From the NCBI GenBank assembly GCA_039934475.1, contig JBDTMC010000138.1, positions 1-16,641 of the forward strand: a stretch of 16,641 bases of DNA, read 5' to 3'. Of this stretch, positions 7,915-14,170 are shown piece after piece. A program made the position numbers and the translations under genes. Source of the stretch: JBDTMC01 sp039934475 (GTDB taxonomy: Bacteria; Acidobacteriota; Terriglobia; Bryobacterales; Bryobacteraceae). Position 1 is the stretch's first letter, and each line of letters begins with the position of its first letter. A model generated the notes under the pieces. That model did no database searches. It was not told where the DNA came from and saw only the letters and a list, made by a program, of their open reading frames with translations.

Positions 7915-8847
7915 ATGAAAGCTCTCCTCCTTCTCCTCTGCGCCCTCGCACTCTCCGCGGCTGACCTCCGCATTGGCATCATCGGTACGGACACCTCTCA
8001 CGTTCCGGCCTTCACCAAGCTCTTCAACGATGCCTCTGACCCCGGCCACCTCGCCGGCGCCCGTGTCGTTGCAGCCTACCAAGGCGGCAGCGCCGACATC
8101 GAATCCAGTGCCACGCGAGTCAAAAAATTCGCCGCTGAAATCCATGACAAATACGGAGTGGAGATCGTAGACAGCATCCCTGAGCTATGCAAACGCGTAG
8201 ACGTCGTCCTGCTCGAAAGTGTGGATGGACGCAAGCATCTGGAGCAGGCGCGCCCCGTGATTGCCGCGAAGAAACCGTTCTTCATCGACAAGCCGCTCGC
8301 CTCTACCCTCGCCGACGCGCGTGAAATCGCCCGCCTCGCCGCCGAAGCCGGTGTCCCCTGGTTCAGTTCCTCTAGCCTTCGCTACAGTCCCCTTGCCGAA
8401 CTGAAATCTCCCGACGCTTCCGGCTACGAAGTCTGGGCGCCCTCCCCTTACGATCCCCACCATCAGTTGGACCTCACCTGGTACGGCATTCACGGCGTTG
8501 AACTCTTATACGCCCTGATGGGTCCCGGCTGCATCGAAGTCACCCGCATCGCCACCGACGCTTCCGACGTTATCGTCGGACGCTGGAAAGACGGCCGTCT
8601 CGGCACAGTCCGAGGACTCCGCCCCTACGGAAACTACGGTGTTGTCGTCTACAAGGCGACCAAGTCCGCCGCCAACGATCCCAACATCGCCGAGGTGGAC
8701 TACCGCCCCCTCGTCGTGAAAATCCTCGAGTTCTTCCAAACCGGCAAGTCCCCCGTCCCCAACGCCGAAACCCTGGAACTCTTCGCGTTCATGGACGCCG
8801 CCCAGCGCAGCAAAGATTCCGGCGGAGCGCCGACAAAACTTCGCTAA
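7915..8847 (+). CDS. exported Gfo/Idh/MocA-family oxidoreductase
   Basis: Predicted 310 aa. Residues 1-16 are a short Sec-type signal peptide (Lys2, then a Leu/Ala-rich core ending ALSAA). There is no twin-arginine motif. A Rossmann fold follows: LRIGIIGTDTSHV (18-30), a variant in which the third Gly of GxGxxG is absent, then VVLLESVDGRKHLEQA (97-112) and IDKPLAST (124-131), the family's E/D-K-P motif with catalytic Lys126. GIHGVELLYALMG (191-203) holds the usual second-domain His193. The C-terminal domain is short for the family, which usually runs 330-400 aa. These proteins are normally NAD(P)-dependent sugar or cyclitol dehydrogenases; exported members are known, but the substrate here is unknown. 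It is monocistronic and divergent from the glycan cluster. It ends 4 nt before the end of the convergent anti-sigma gene. No strong ribosome binding site precedes the ATG. Confidence 0.8.
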   Translation: MKALLLLLCALALSAADLRIGIIGTDTSHVPAFTKLFNDASDPGHLAGARVVAAYQGGSADIESSATRVKKFAAEIHDKYGVEIVDSIPELCKRVDVVLLESVDGRKHLEQARPVIAAKKPFFIDKPLASTLADAREIARLAAEAGVPWFSSSSLRYSPLAELKSPDASGYEVWAPSPYDPHHQLDLTWYGIHGVELLYALMGPGCIEVTRIATDASDVIVGRWKDGRLGTVRGLRPYGNYGVVVYKATKSAANDPNIAEVDYRPLVVKILEFFQTGKSPVPNAETLELFAFMDAAQRSKDSGGAPTKLR

Positions 8848-8851
8848 AACG

Positions 8852-9262
8852 CTACAACCCCGCCTTCCCCACCTCGCGGTTCATCACCCACCACGCGGTC
8901 CAGGAAGCGGCGGCCAACGACATCGCCGCGTACGCCAACCCCGGTTCATCCCGAATCATCAAAAAGGTGAACCGTCCCCCACGAAACACGCACGTCAGCG
9001 GCATAAGAGTAAATGCGATGCCCATCCCCACAAATATACTCCGCAAGAAAATGAACTGCCGCACCCGCCCCAGGGTCTTCAATTCCTTCTCCGGAGCGGC
9101 CGGCGTCAAAGGCAACTCCAGCGTCCGCGCGCCAGCCATCGCCTTCGCAAATGTCGGGTTACCCTGCGCGTACTCCTCCACCATCCGCCGCGTCTCCATC
9201 GAAGCCTCACCGGCCAGATACAACGTCAGCAAATCGTTCATCACTTCCCGTGACAATGTCAT
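8852..9262 (-). CDS. probable anti-sigma factor, two-helix membrane protein without zinc motif
   Basis: Predicted 136 aa. The N-terminal ~50 residues are an amphipathic helical region (LLTLYLAGEAS at 11-21, TRRMVEEYAQGNPTF at 24-38) that resembles the sigma-binding domain of zf-HC2 anti-sigma factors. The His/Cys zinc ligands are absent: the only Cys (C91) lies in the first membrane segment. Two hydrophobic segments follow at about 70-92 and 107-127, separated by a short loop. The call rests mainly on position: its ATG overlaps the TGA of the ECF sigma gene by 4 nt (ATGA), the standard arrangement for a sigma/anti-sigma pair. It would hold the sigma factor at the inner membrane until a signal arrives. 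The sequence alone would otherwise be an unknown small membrane protein. Confidence 0.65.
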   Translation of the reverse strand: MTLSREVMNDLLTLYLAGEASMETRRMVEEYAQGNPTFAKAMAGARTLELPLTPAAPEKELKTLGRVRQFIFLRSIFVGMGIAFTLMPLTCVFRGGRFTFLMIRDEPGLAYAAMSLAAASWTAWWVMNREVGKAGL

Positions 9263-9744
9263 CGTCGTGTCTCCTCACTAATCTCCAGCGTCTCTGACAG
9301 CCACAGACGCGCCCGGTGGATCCTCACCTTCACGGTCGCCAGAGGCAGATTCAACTGCCGCGCGATCTCGTCATAGGTCAGGCCTCCCGCCGCATACAGC
9401 AGCAGCGGCTGGCCATACCCTTCCGGCAATTTCCTGATCTCGCGCAGCAAGTGACTCATCTCCGCCAACCGCTCCGGCGACGACTCGCTCGAAACAAACG
9501 AATCGTCAATCGGACTCTGCCTGCTCAACCGCCGCCGCTCGTCGGTCACAAGATTACGTGCGATGGCGAGCAGATACCCGCGGGCTGTAGTCGCCCGCAC
9601 GGCGGATTTGGCAGTCCATGCTCGAAGGAAGGTCTCCGCGGTGATGTCGTCCGCCGCTTCCTCGCTGCCCGTAAGCCAGAGCGCGAAGCGGCGGACATCC
9701 GCGGCATGATCCTCGTAGAGTGTGTGAAACGTCAGGCCGTCCAT
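9259..9744 (-). CDS. ECF-family RNA polymerase sigma factor
   Basis: Predicted 161 aa, slightly short for the RpoE-like group. Sigma region 2 covers about residues 10-75: LYEDHAADVRRFALWLTGS, then ADDITAETFLRAW (31-43), the region 2.2 core that binds RNA polymerase, and ARGYLLAIARNLVTDERRR. Region 4 covers about 104-152: RKLPEGYGQPLLLYAAG, then the helix-turn-helix LTYDEIARQLNLPLATVKVRI, which reads the -35 element. No extra C-terminal domain is present. It lies 37 nt downstream of the esterase gene on the same strand and overlaps the downstream membrane protein gene by 4 nt. No clear Shine-Dalgarno precedes the ATG at 9744. An ECF-style promoter immediately upstream (9761-9786) suggests it drives its own transcription. 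Confidence 0.92.
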   Translation of the reverse strand: MDGLTFHTLYEDHAADVRRFALWLTGSEEAADDITAETFLRAWTAKSAVRATTARGYLLAIARNLVTDERRRLSRQSPIDDSFVSSESSPERLAEMSHLLREIRKLPEGYGQPLLLYAAGGLTYDEIARQLNLPLATVKVRIHRARLWLSETLEISEETRR

Positions 9745-9760
9745 GGCTGTTCGTTCAATC

Positions 9761-9786
9761 TACGAGGGCAGAGGCGAAAAGTTACG
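9761..9786 (-). promoter_or_regulatory. putative ECF-sigma promoter (AAC-N16-CGT) of the sigma/anti-sigma operon
   Basis: On the minus strand CGTAAC (9786-9781) is followed, after 16 nt (9780-9765), by CGTA (9764-9761). This matches the general AAC-N16/17-CGT layout of ECF-dependent promoters. The -35 overlaps the TAA stop of the upstream esterase (9784-9782), and the predicted start of transcription is about 8 nt before the sigma ATG. Confidence 0.5.
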
Positions 9787-10888
9787 ACTTGTCCTGAAAT
9801 AACATCGAAGCCAGGGTTGCCAGATTGCGCCGCCACACCATCCACGTGTGCGCGCCACTAGTCTCCACCCACGTGTGCTTGATGTCCTTCGACTTCAACC
9901 ACTCCACAAACTGCCGGTTCGGCTCAATCAGCCGGTCCTCAGTGCCGCACGCAATCCAGAGCAGCTTCAGCTTCTTCGCTTTCTCCGCCAACCCCGGATA
10001 CGTGGCGTCATTGTCCGGTGATGAGCCCCCCGCGCTGAACGCACCCACCCATGCGAACGTATCGATGTTGTTCAAACCCACATACAGCGACTCCGCGCCG
10101 CCCATCGAAAGCCCGGCAATCGCCCGCTGCGTCCGGTCTTTCGACACGTTATACGCCTTCTCCACAGCCGGCAGAACTTCCTTCAACGCCGCGTCCCGGA
10201 AGTTGTCGTAGTTGCGTTTCATCAACGCCGGATCGCGGAACGAGTTCGCCGTCGGATTCAAAATCTCCGGCGCGCCATACCCCAACGTCATCACAATCAC
10301 CATCGGCTTGGCCTTCCCCGCGGCTATCAAATTATCGAGGATGATATTCGCGCGGCCCACCGAAGTCCACCCGCTCGCATCGTCGCTGTACCCATGCAGC
10401 AAAAACATCATCGGATACGGCTTCTTGGCATGGCCATCGTAGCCGGGCGGCGTATAGACATAGAAATCCCGATCGTCGCCCACCACGGTCGAACGGTAGA
10501 AATGATGATGCACCGTGCCGTGCGGTACATCTCGAACATCCCACGGGTTGTCGCCGGGTATTTGCACCGCACTCTGCGGGTTCAACAGGTTCGGCTTCAT
10601 CATCGGATTCACCGAATCCATCACGCCCGCGCCATCCACCATAAAGGAGTATCCGTAAATATCCGGTTCCCACGCCTCGCTTGTACCGGACCAGATACCC
10701 CTCTCGTCTTTGGTCAACGCAAGGCCAGTAGCGAGGCCCTCCCGGCGCACTTCCACCTTCTCCGCATTCGGAGCGCGCAAGCGGAAAGTCACCGTGCGAT
10801 CCGCATGGACTTCAGGAGAAACAATCCGCGCCGGTGGCTGTGCCATCAGTGCGAAGGAAGCAAGTAGTGATAGGAGACTGCAGCGCAT
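9782..10888 (-). CDS. secreted CE1-like esterase with N-terminal immunoglobulin-like domain
   Basis: Predicted 368 aa. Residues 1-16 are a signal peptide with an ALMA cleavage site. Residues about 20-115 form an E-set/CBM48-like beta-sandwich (VTFRLRAPNAEKVEV at 33-47, IYGYSFMVDG at 77-86), and an alpha/beta-hydrolase of the CE1/feruloyl-esterase (XynZ, IroE-like) type follows. Catalytic parts: oxyanion LLHGYSDD (163-170), nucleophile elbow GLSMGG (S261), acid D318 in CGTEDRL and H347 in SGAHTW. All three triad residues are present, so it should be active. Related enzymes cleave feruloyl or acetyl groups from plant polysaccharides, but some act on other esters, so the substrate is open. The gene starts 18 nt after the DUF1015 gene and ends 37 nt before the ECF sigma gene on the same strand. 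A GGTGG sequence 4 nt before the ATG may serve as ribosome binding site. Confidence 0.85.
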   Translation of the reverse strand: MRCSLLSLLASFALMAQPPARIVSPEVHADRTVTFRLRAPNAEKVEVRREGLATGLALTKDERGIWSGTSEAWEPDIYGYSFMVDGAGVMDSVNPMMKPNLLNPQSAVQIPGDNPWDVRDVPHGTVHHHFYRSTVVGDDRDFYVYTPPGYDGHAKKPYPMMFLLHGYSDDASGWTSVGRANIILDNLIAAGKAKPMVIVMTLGYGAPEILNPTANSFRDPALMKRNYDNFRDAALKEVLPAVEKAYNVSKDRTQRAIAGLSMGGAESLYVGLNNIDTFAWVGAFSAGGSSPDNDATYPGLAEKAKKLKLLWIACGTEDRLIEPNRQFVEWLKSKDIKHTWVETSGAHTWMVWRRNLATLASMLFQDKS

Positions 10889-10906
10889 AGCGCCACCAGT
10901 CTATCG

Positions 10907-12139
10907 CTACAGCTTATAAATCGTCAGGCCCGATAGCATCTTCGGATAGAAGTCCGTCGACTTCTGCGGCATCACGCCACCGCCGAAACTGACCTCCGCC
11001 ACCTGATCCACCGTCGGAGCCTCCAGCAAGAATGCAGCCTGTGCGTCCCCGCTCGTCACCATCTCCGCCGCCGCTTCGGCGCCTCGCACATACCGTATGT
11101 ACTTCTCATCCCGGACCGCTTCCTCGTTGATGCCCATCAAGTCCCGCAGAATTGTCTCGTGCAGAACCTTCACATCCAACCGTCCCTCGCGCGGGCTCTC
11201 GAACACCGTGACGCCCTCCACCCCACGCAGCACAGCGCCAATCCGAATCGTGTCTGAGTGCGGTTCCGCCCACAGTGCCCGCAGCGCCGCCACGTCCGGC
11301 ACAGACCGTCCACCCAAAGCATCTACCAGTCGTTGTCCATCAAATCCGGCAACATTGGACAATACCCGGTGCGTAGCCAGAATGCGCAGCCCCGGGTTAT
11401 ACATGTTCACCAACGTCATCATCACCTTGTCCGCGCCGGGCAGTTCCGCATGCGCCTTTGAAAACGCCAGTGCGGTCTCATAGCGATGGTGGCCGTCGGC
11501 AATGAGAAGTTTCTTGTCCGCCATTGCCGCCTGCACGCGCGCAATCGTCTCCGCATCCGAAACCCGCCACACCCGATTCAACTCACCGTAGTCGTCTGTC
11601 AATTCGACATCGGCCGCGCGCGACGCCGCCACCTCATCCAGAATCGCGTCCACCGCCCCCTCGCCATCCGGATACAACAAAAAGATCTGTCCGAAGTGCG
11701 CCTGCGTGTGATTCAACAACTCGGTGCGATCCTTCTTCGGCCCGCTCAGCGTCTGCTCATGCCGGTGCACCACCTGCGCGTCATACTCCTCCAGCGCGCC
11801 CAGCGTAATAAAGCCCTTCCGAGTCAGCTTCTCGCCCGTATCCGGCTCCGTGAAGTTTTGAAAATAGACATAGAGGCTCGGCTCAGCCTCTTGCCGCAGC
11901 ACGCCCTGTTCCATCCACTGGCGCAAGTACCCAGCCGCGCGAGTATACACGTTCTCCGATTCCGTATCGCTCTCAAACCGCTCCCCCAGAATCAGGCGAA
12001 CCAAATTGTACGGGCTCAGTTCTAGATACCGCGTCCGCATCGCAGGCGAGATCTTGTCATAAGGCTGCGTAACCAGATTCTCAATCGGCCCCGCCGCCTC
12101 GCTATACCGCCACGGTCGAAAAGGGAAAATACGTGCCAT
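10907..12139 (-). CDS. DUF1015 family protein
   Basis: Predicted 410 aa from the ATG at 12139. A GTG at 12178 in the same frame would add 13 residues, but the ATG gives the family's usual opening (MARIFPFRPWRY), and a possible -10 box lies between the two. Recognised motifs: QPYDKIS (25-31, the family's P-Y-D segment), HRHEQT (125-130), and IADGHHRYETA (213-223), the strongly conserved D-G-H-H-R motif. The length agrees with other members. DUF1015 proteins are widespread in bacteria and some archaea; no biochemical function is established to my knowledge. The clustered His/Asp residues suggest a metal or phosphate-binding active site, which is inference. It precedes the esterase by 18 nt and may be co-transcribed with it. 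It is divergent from the antitoxin gene. Confidence 0.85.
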   Translation of the reverse strand: MARIFPFRPWRYSEAAGPIENLVTQPYDKISPAMRTRYLELSPYNLVRLILGERFESDTESENVYTRAAGYLRQWMEQGVLRQEAEPSLYVYFQNFTEPDTGEKLTRKGFITLGALEEYDAQVVHRHEQTLSGPKKDRTELLNHTQAHFGQIFLLYPDGEGAVDAILDEVAASRAADVELTDDYGELNRVWRVSDAETIARVQAAMADKKLLIADGHHRYETALAFSKAHAELPGADKVMMTLVNMYNPGLRILATHRVLSNVAGFDGQRLVDALGGRSVPDVAALRALWAEPHSDTIRIGAVLRGVEGVTVFESPREGRLDVKVLHETILRDLMGINEEAVRDEKYIRYVRGAEAAAEMVTSGDAQAAFLLEAPTVDQVAEVSFGGGVMPQKSTDFYPKMLSGLTIYKL

Positions 12140-12151
12140 AAGTCGTAACCC

Positions 12152-12180
12152 ACTGTACGAAGCTATCCCCGATTTCACAA
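12152..12180 (-). promoter_or_regulatory. possible promoter of the DUF1015 gene
   Basis: TTGTGA (12180-12175) and TACAGT (12157-12152) on the minus strand are 17 nt apart, each matching 4 of 6 consensus bases. The -10 ends 12 nt before the ATG at 12139 and would leave the GTG at 12178 untranscribed. Weak, by eye. Confidence 0.25.
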
Positions 12181-12206
12181 CTGCCGCCTGACGGTCTTTT
12201 GGAAAG

Positions 12207-12223
12207 TGATTGCAATGCTATCA
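12207..12223 (+). promoter_or_regulatory. palindromic operator of the FitAB-type toxin-antitoxin operon
   Basis: TGATTGCA (12207-12214), one base, then TGCTATCA (12216-12223): an inverted repeat of 8-nt arms with a single mismatch. It overlaps a likely -10 box TATCAT (12219-12224) and ends 7 nt before the antitoxin ATG at 12231. The right arm matches, as I recall it, the half-site of the gonococcal FitAB operator (TGCTATCA). Binding by the ribbon-helix-helix antitoxin would block transcription of its own operon. Confidence 0.6.
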
Positions 12224-12230
12224 TTGATTG

Positions 12231-12479
12231 ATGGCGAGCATCACAATTCGAAAGCTGGATGATGCGATCAAGGCCAAGTTGCGCATCCGTGCCGCTCATC
12301 ACGGGCGATCGATGGAAGAGGAAGCAAGAGAGATTCTCAAGGTGGCGGTTGCCCGAGAGCCTGCTCCTGCTCTCAATCTGGCCGAGTCAATCCGCCGGCG
12401 CATGGAATCGACCGGCGGCGTAGAACTGAGGCTACCGTCACGCCAGCCAGTGAGGCCGCCTCCCAAACTCGCCAAATGA
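12231..12479 (+). CDS. fitA: FitA-type ribbon-helix-helix antitoxin
   Basis: Predicted 82 aa. The ATG at 12231 gives the family opening MASITIRKLDD; an in-frame TTG directly before it (12228) is less likely. Residues 1-45 form the ribbon-helix-helix DNA-binding domain: beta strand ASITIRKLD, helix AIKAKLRIRAAHHG, then RSMEEEAREIL, the signature seen in FitA and VapB antitoxins of the Arc/MetJ fold. The remaining C-terminal part, rich in Pro and Arg, should wrap around the toxin and occupy its active site. The stop overlaps the toxin start by 4 nt (ATGA), which couples their synthesis. No Shine-Dalgarno is visible and a likely -10 box ends 6 nt before the ATG, so the message may be leaderless. 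Autoregulation through the palindrome at 12207-12223 is expected. Confidence 0.88.
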   Translation: MASITIRKLDDAIKAKLRIRAAHHGRSMEEEAREILKVAVAREPAPALNLAESIRRRMESTGGVELRLPSRQPVRPPPKLAK

Positions 12480-12892
12480 TTGTCCTCGACACCAACGTGC
12501 TCTCGGAAGCGCTCAAACCATCGCCCGCTGAATCTCCAATGCGCTGGTTGGCCGCTCAGGATCCACTGGCCATCTTCATCACGACGATCACTCAGGCCGA
12601 ATTGCTCTACGGCGTCGAGCTACTACCCAGCGGCAAGCGCCGGTCGGCTTTGTCTTCCGCGATCGAAAAGCTATTCGCGGTCGAGTTCGCCGGTCGAATT
12701 CTCCCCTTCGACGAAGACGCCGCGCGCGTCTTCCCCAAAGTGGTAGCTCATCGGGAAAAACTAGGTCGTCCCATCTCGCAGTTCGATGCAATGATCGCAT
12801 CCATCTGCCCGTCCCATGGCGCGACCCTTGCCACGCGGAACCTCAGAGACTTTGAACACTGCAACATTCCCCTCGTCAACCCCTGGTCCTAG
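12476..12892 (+). CDS. fitB: FitB/VapC-type PIN-domain toxin (ribonuclease)
   Basis: Predicted 138 aa, a single PIN domain. The acidic metal-binding residues are all present: D5 in VLDTNVLSE (3-11), E42 in QAELLYG (40-46), D104 in QFDAMIA (102-108), and the last site in ATRNLRDFE (119-127; N122, D125). The residues match FitB-type members of the VapC family closely, including the LATRN-x-RDFE ending. Family members are Mg-dependent endoribonucleases that cleave tRNA or rRNA and stop growth when the antitoxin is degraded; the target of this one is unknown. The gene appears intact, so the system is probably functional. Its TAG stop shares a CTAG with the stop codon of the convergent lgt gene. 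Confidence 0.9.
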   Translation: MIVLDTNVLSEALKPSPAESPMRWLAAQDPLAIFITTITQAELLYGVELLPSGKRRSALSSAIEKLFAVEFAGRILPFDEDAARVFPKVVAHREKLGRPISQFDAMIASICPSHGATLATRNLRDFEHCNIPLVNPWS

Positions 12893-13665
12893 GCGGACTG
12901 CAAGCGCGCCGTCCTCGCCATCAACCAGATCCCCACTCCGCACAACATCATCGAAATCCACTGCGTATTCGAAAGCCCAAACTTCAGCGTCTGCTCATGC
13001 GCCCGCACAAACTCAACCAGGAACCGCACTGTCGAGTACAAGACCAGATACAACCCAATGACACTGCCCTGCCGGTGCGGTCGGTGAATCGCCCGCCACA
13101 GCACCGCAAAGATCACAAACTCCGCAGCCGATTCATATAACTGCGAAGGATGCAGCGGAATCCCCAGGGGCACACCCACCAGCCTGTTCGCATCCGGATT
13201 CGTAAACGTCACCGCCCACGGCCGGTCGCACGCCGCGCCCCAGCAGCAACCCGCCGCAAAACAGCCCAAACGTCCAATCCCGTGCCCAATCGCAATACCC
13301 GGAGCAAACAAGTCCGCTGTTGCCAACCCCGGCAACTTGTCCCTACGCATCAGCCACCACGCCACCAGTACCGCCAGCACCAACCCACCCTGAAACACAC
13401 CGCCCGCCTGCAGCGTGCTCATCGTGAAGATCTCTTCCGGATGTTCTCTGTAGTACCCGAAGTCGAAAACAAAAATCGCCAGCTTAGCGCCCAGAATGCC
13501 CGCCAGCGCGCAATACACCGCGAGATTCGTCAAAACCTCGCCGCTCACGCCATTGGCCTTACCCAGGCGCACCGTCACCCACAACCCCACCAGAAACGCC
13601 GTCGCTACCAGCGCGCCATACGTGGGAAGGAAGAACCCACCGATCTCAATTAGCTTTGGAAACAT
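12889..13665 (-). CDS. lgt: prolipoprotein diacylglyceryl transferase
   Basis: Predicted 258 aa inner-membrane enzyme with about seven hydrophobic segments. It moves diacylglycerol from phosphatidylglycerol to the lipobox cysteine of prolipoproteins, the first step of lipoprotein maturation. Family landmarks: LPTYGALVA (13-21; Tyr16), GGVFQGGL (88-95), the signature GHGIGRLGCFAAGCCWG (127-143; Arg132), HPSQLYES (172-179) and RFLVEFVR (214-221). In the GG-x-[FW]-H-GG segment the His that is essential in the E. coli enzyme is Gln (Q92). C135 stands where E. coli has Asn, a substitution I recall from several phyla. The length is close to typical (about 260-290 aa). The start overlaps lspA by 20 nt, so the two are co-translated. 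It ends in a CTAG shared with the convergent toxin gene. Confidence 0.95.
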   Translation of the reverse strand: MFPKLIEIGGFFLPTYGALVATAFLVGLWVTVRLGKANGVSGEVLTNLAVYCALAGILGAKLAIFVFDFGYYREHPEEIFTMSTLQAGGVFQGGLVLAVLVAWWLMRRDKLPGLATADLFAPGIAIGHGIGRLGCFAAGCCWGAACDRPWAVTFTNPDANRLVGVPLGIPLHPSQLYESAAEFVIFAVLWRAIHRPHRQGSVIGLYLVLYSTVRFLVEFVRAHEQTLKFGLSNTQWISMMLCGVGIWLMARTARLQSA

Positions 13666-14164
13666 CAGTTCGAACCGTATCCCGCTTCGTCAGCCACATA
13701 CTCAGCAGCAGCAAGCCGGCGCCTATCGTAATCGCGCTATCGGCCACATTGAATGTGGGGAAGTGATAGTCGCCTGCGTAGAAGTCCAGAAAATCCGTCA
13801 CTCCCCCGCGCGTAATGCGGTCAAAGACATTCCCCACCGCGCCGCCCAGCACCAGTGACAACCCCACGCGTACTGACGGGTGCTCGCGTGCCAGTGGCGA
13901 ATTCGTCCGCCACAACAGCGTTGCGATAAAGCCCAGCACGACCACCGACAATCCCACCAGCACCACCGTCCGCACCGTCTCACTAGCATCGGCGAGCATA
14001 CTGAAGGCCGCCCCCTTGTTCTGCGTATGTATGATCTGGAAGAACCCCGGAATCACCACCAACGCATCCCAAAATGAGACCGCCCGCTCAATCACCGCCT
14101 TGGTCAGCCGGTCCACGGCAAAGACCGCGAACGCAATCGCAAACGGAACCAAACGCGTCGGCAT
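13646..14164 (-). CDS. lspA: lipoprotein signal peptidase (signal peptidase II)
   Basis: Predicted 172 aa, the normal length, with four hydrophobic segments. It is an aspartyl protease that removes the signal peptide of prolipoproteins after Lgt has lipidated them. Conserved regions: VDRLTKAVIE (17-26), QNKGAAFSM (48-56), GGAVGNVFDRI (107-117) with catalytic Asp115, VTDFLDF (122-128), and FNVADSAI (138-145) with catalytic Asp142. All key residues are present. The ATG at 14164 lies 6 nt after the ileS stop, and the gene's end overlaps the start of lgt by 20 nt. The ileS-lspA order is common in bacteria, and here the next maturation enzyme follows directly. Confidence 0.96.
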   Translation of the reverse strand: MPTRLVPFAIAFAVFAVDRLTKAVIERAVSFWDALVVIPGFFQIIHTQNKGAAFSMLADASETVRTVVLVGLSVVVLGFIATLLWRTNSPLAREHPSVRVGLSLVLGGAVGNVFDRITRGGVTDFLDFYAGDYHFPTFNVADSAITIGAGLLLLSMWLTKRDTVRTDVSKAN

Positions 14165-14170
14165 GATGGC

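Noticed and set aside
12140..12178. GTG at 12178 as the start of the DUF1015 protein
   Set aside because: The 13 extra residues do not resemble the family, whose members begin as this one does at the ATG at 12139; no ribosome binding site favours the GTG.
12229..12243. TGATG-gcgag-CATCA inverted repeat at the antitoxin start as a second operator
   Set aside because: It lies on the start codon and first coding triplets, has only 5-nt arms and does not resemble the TGCTATCA half-site.
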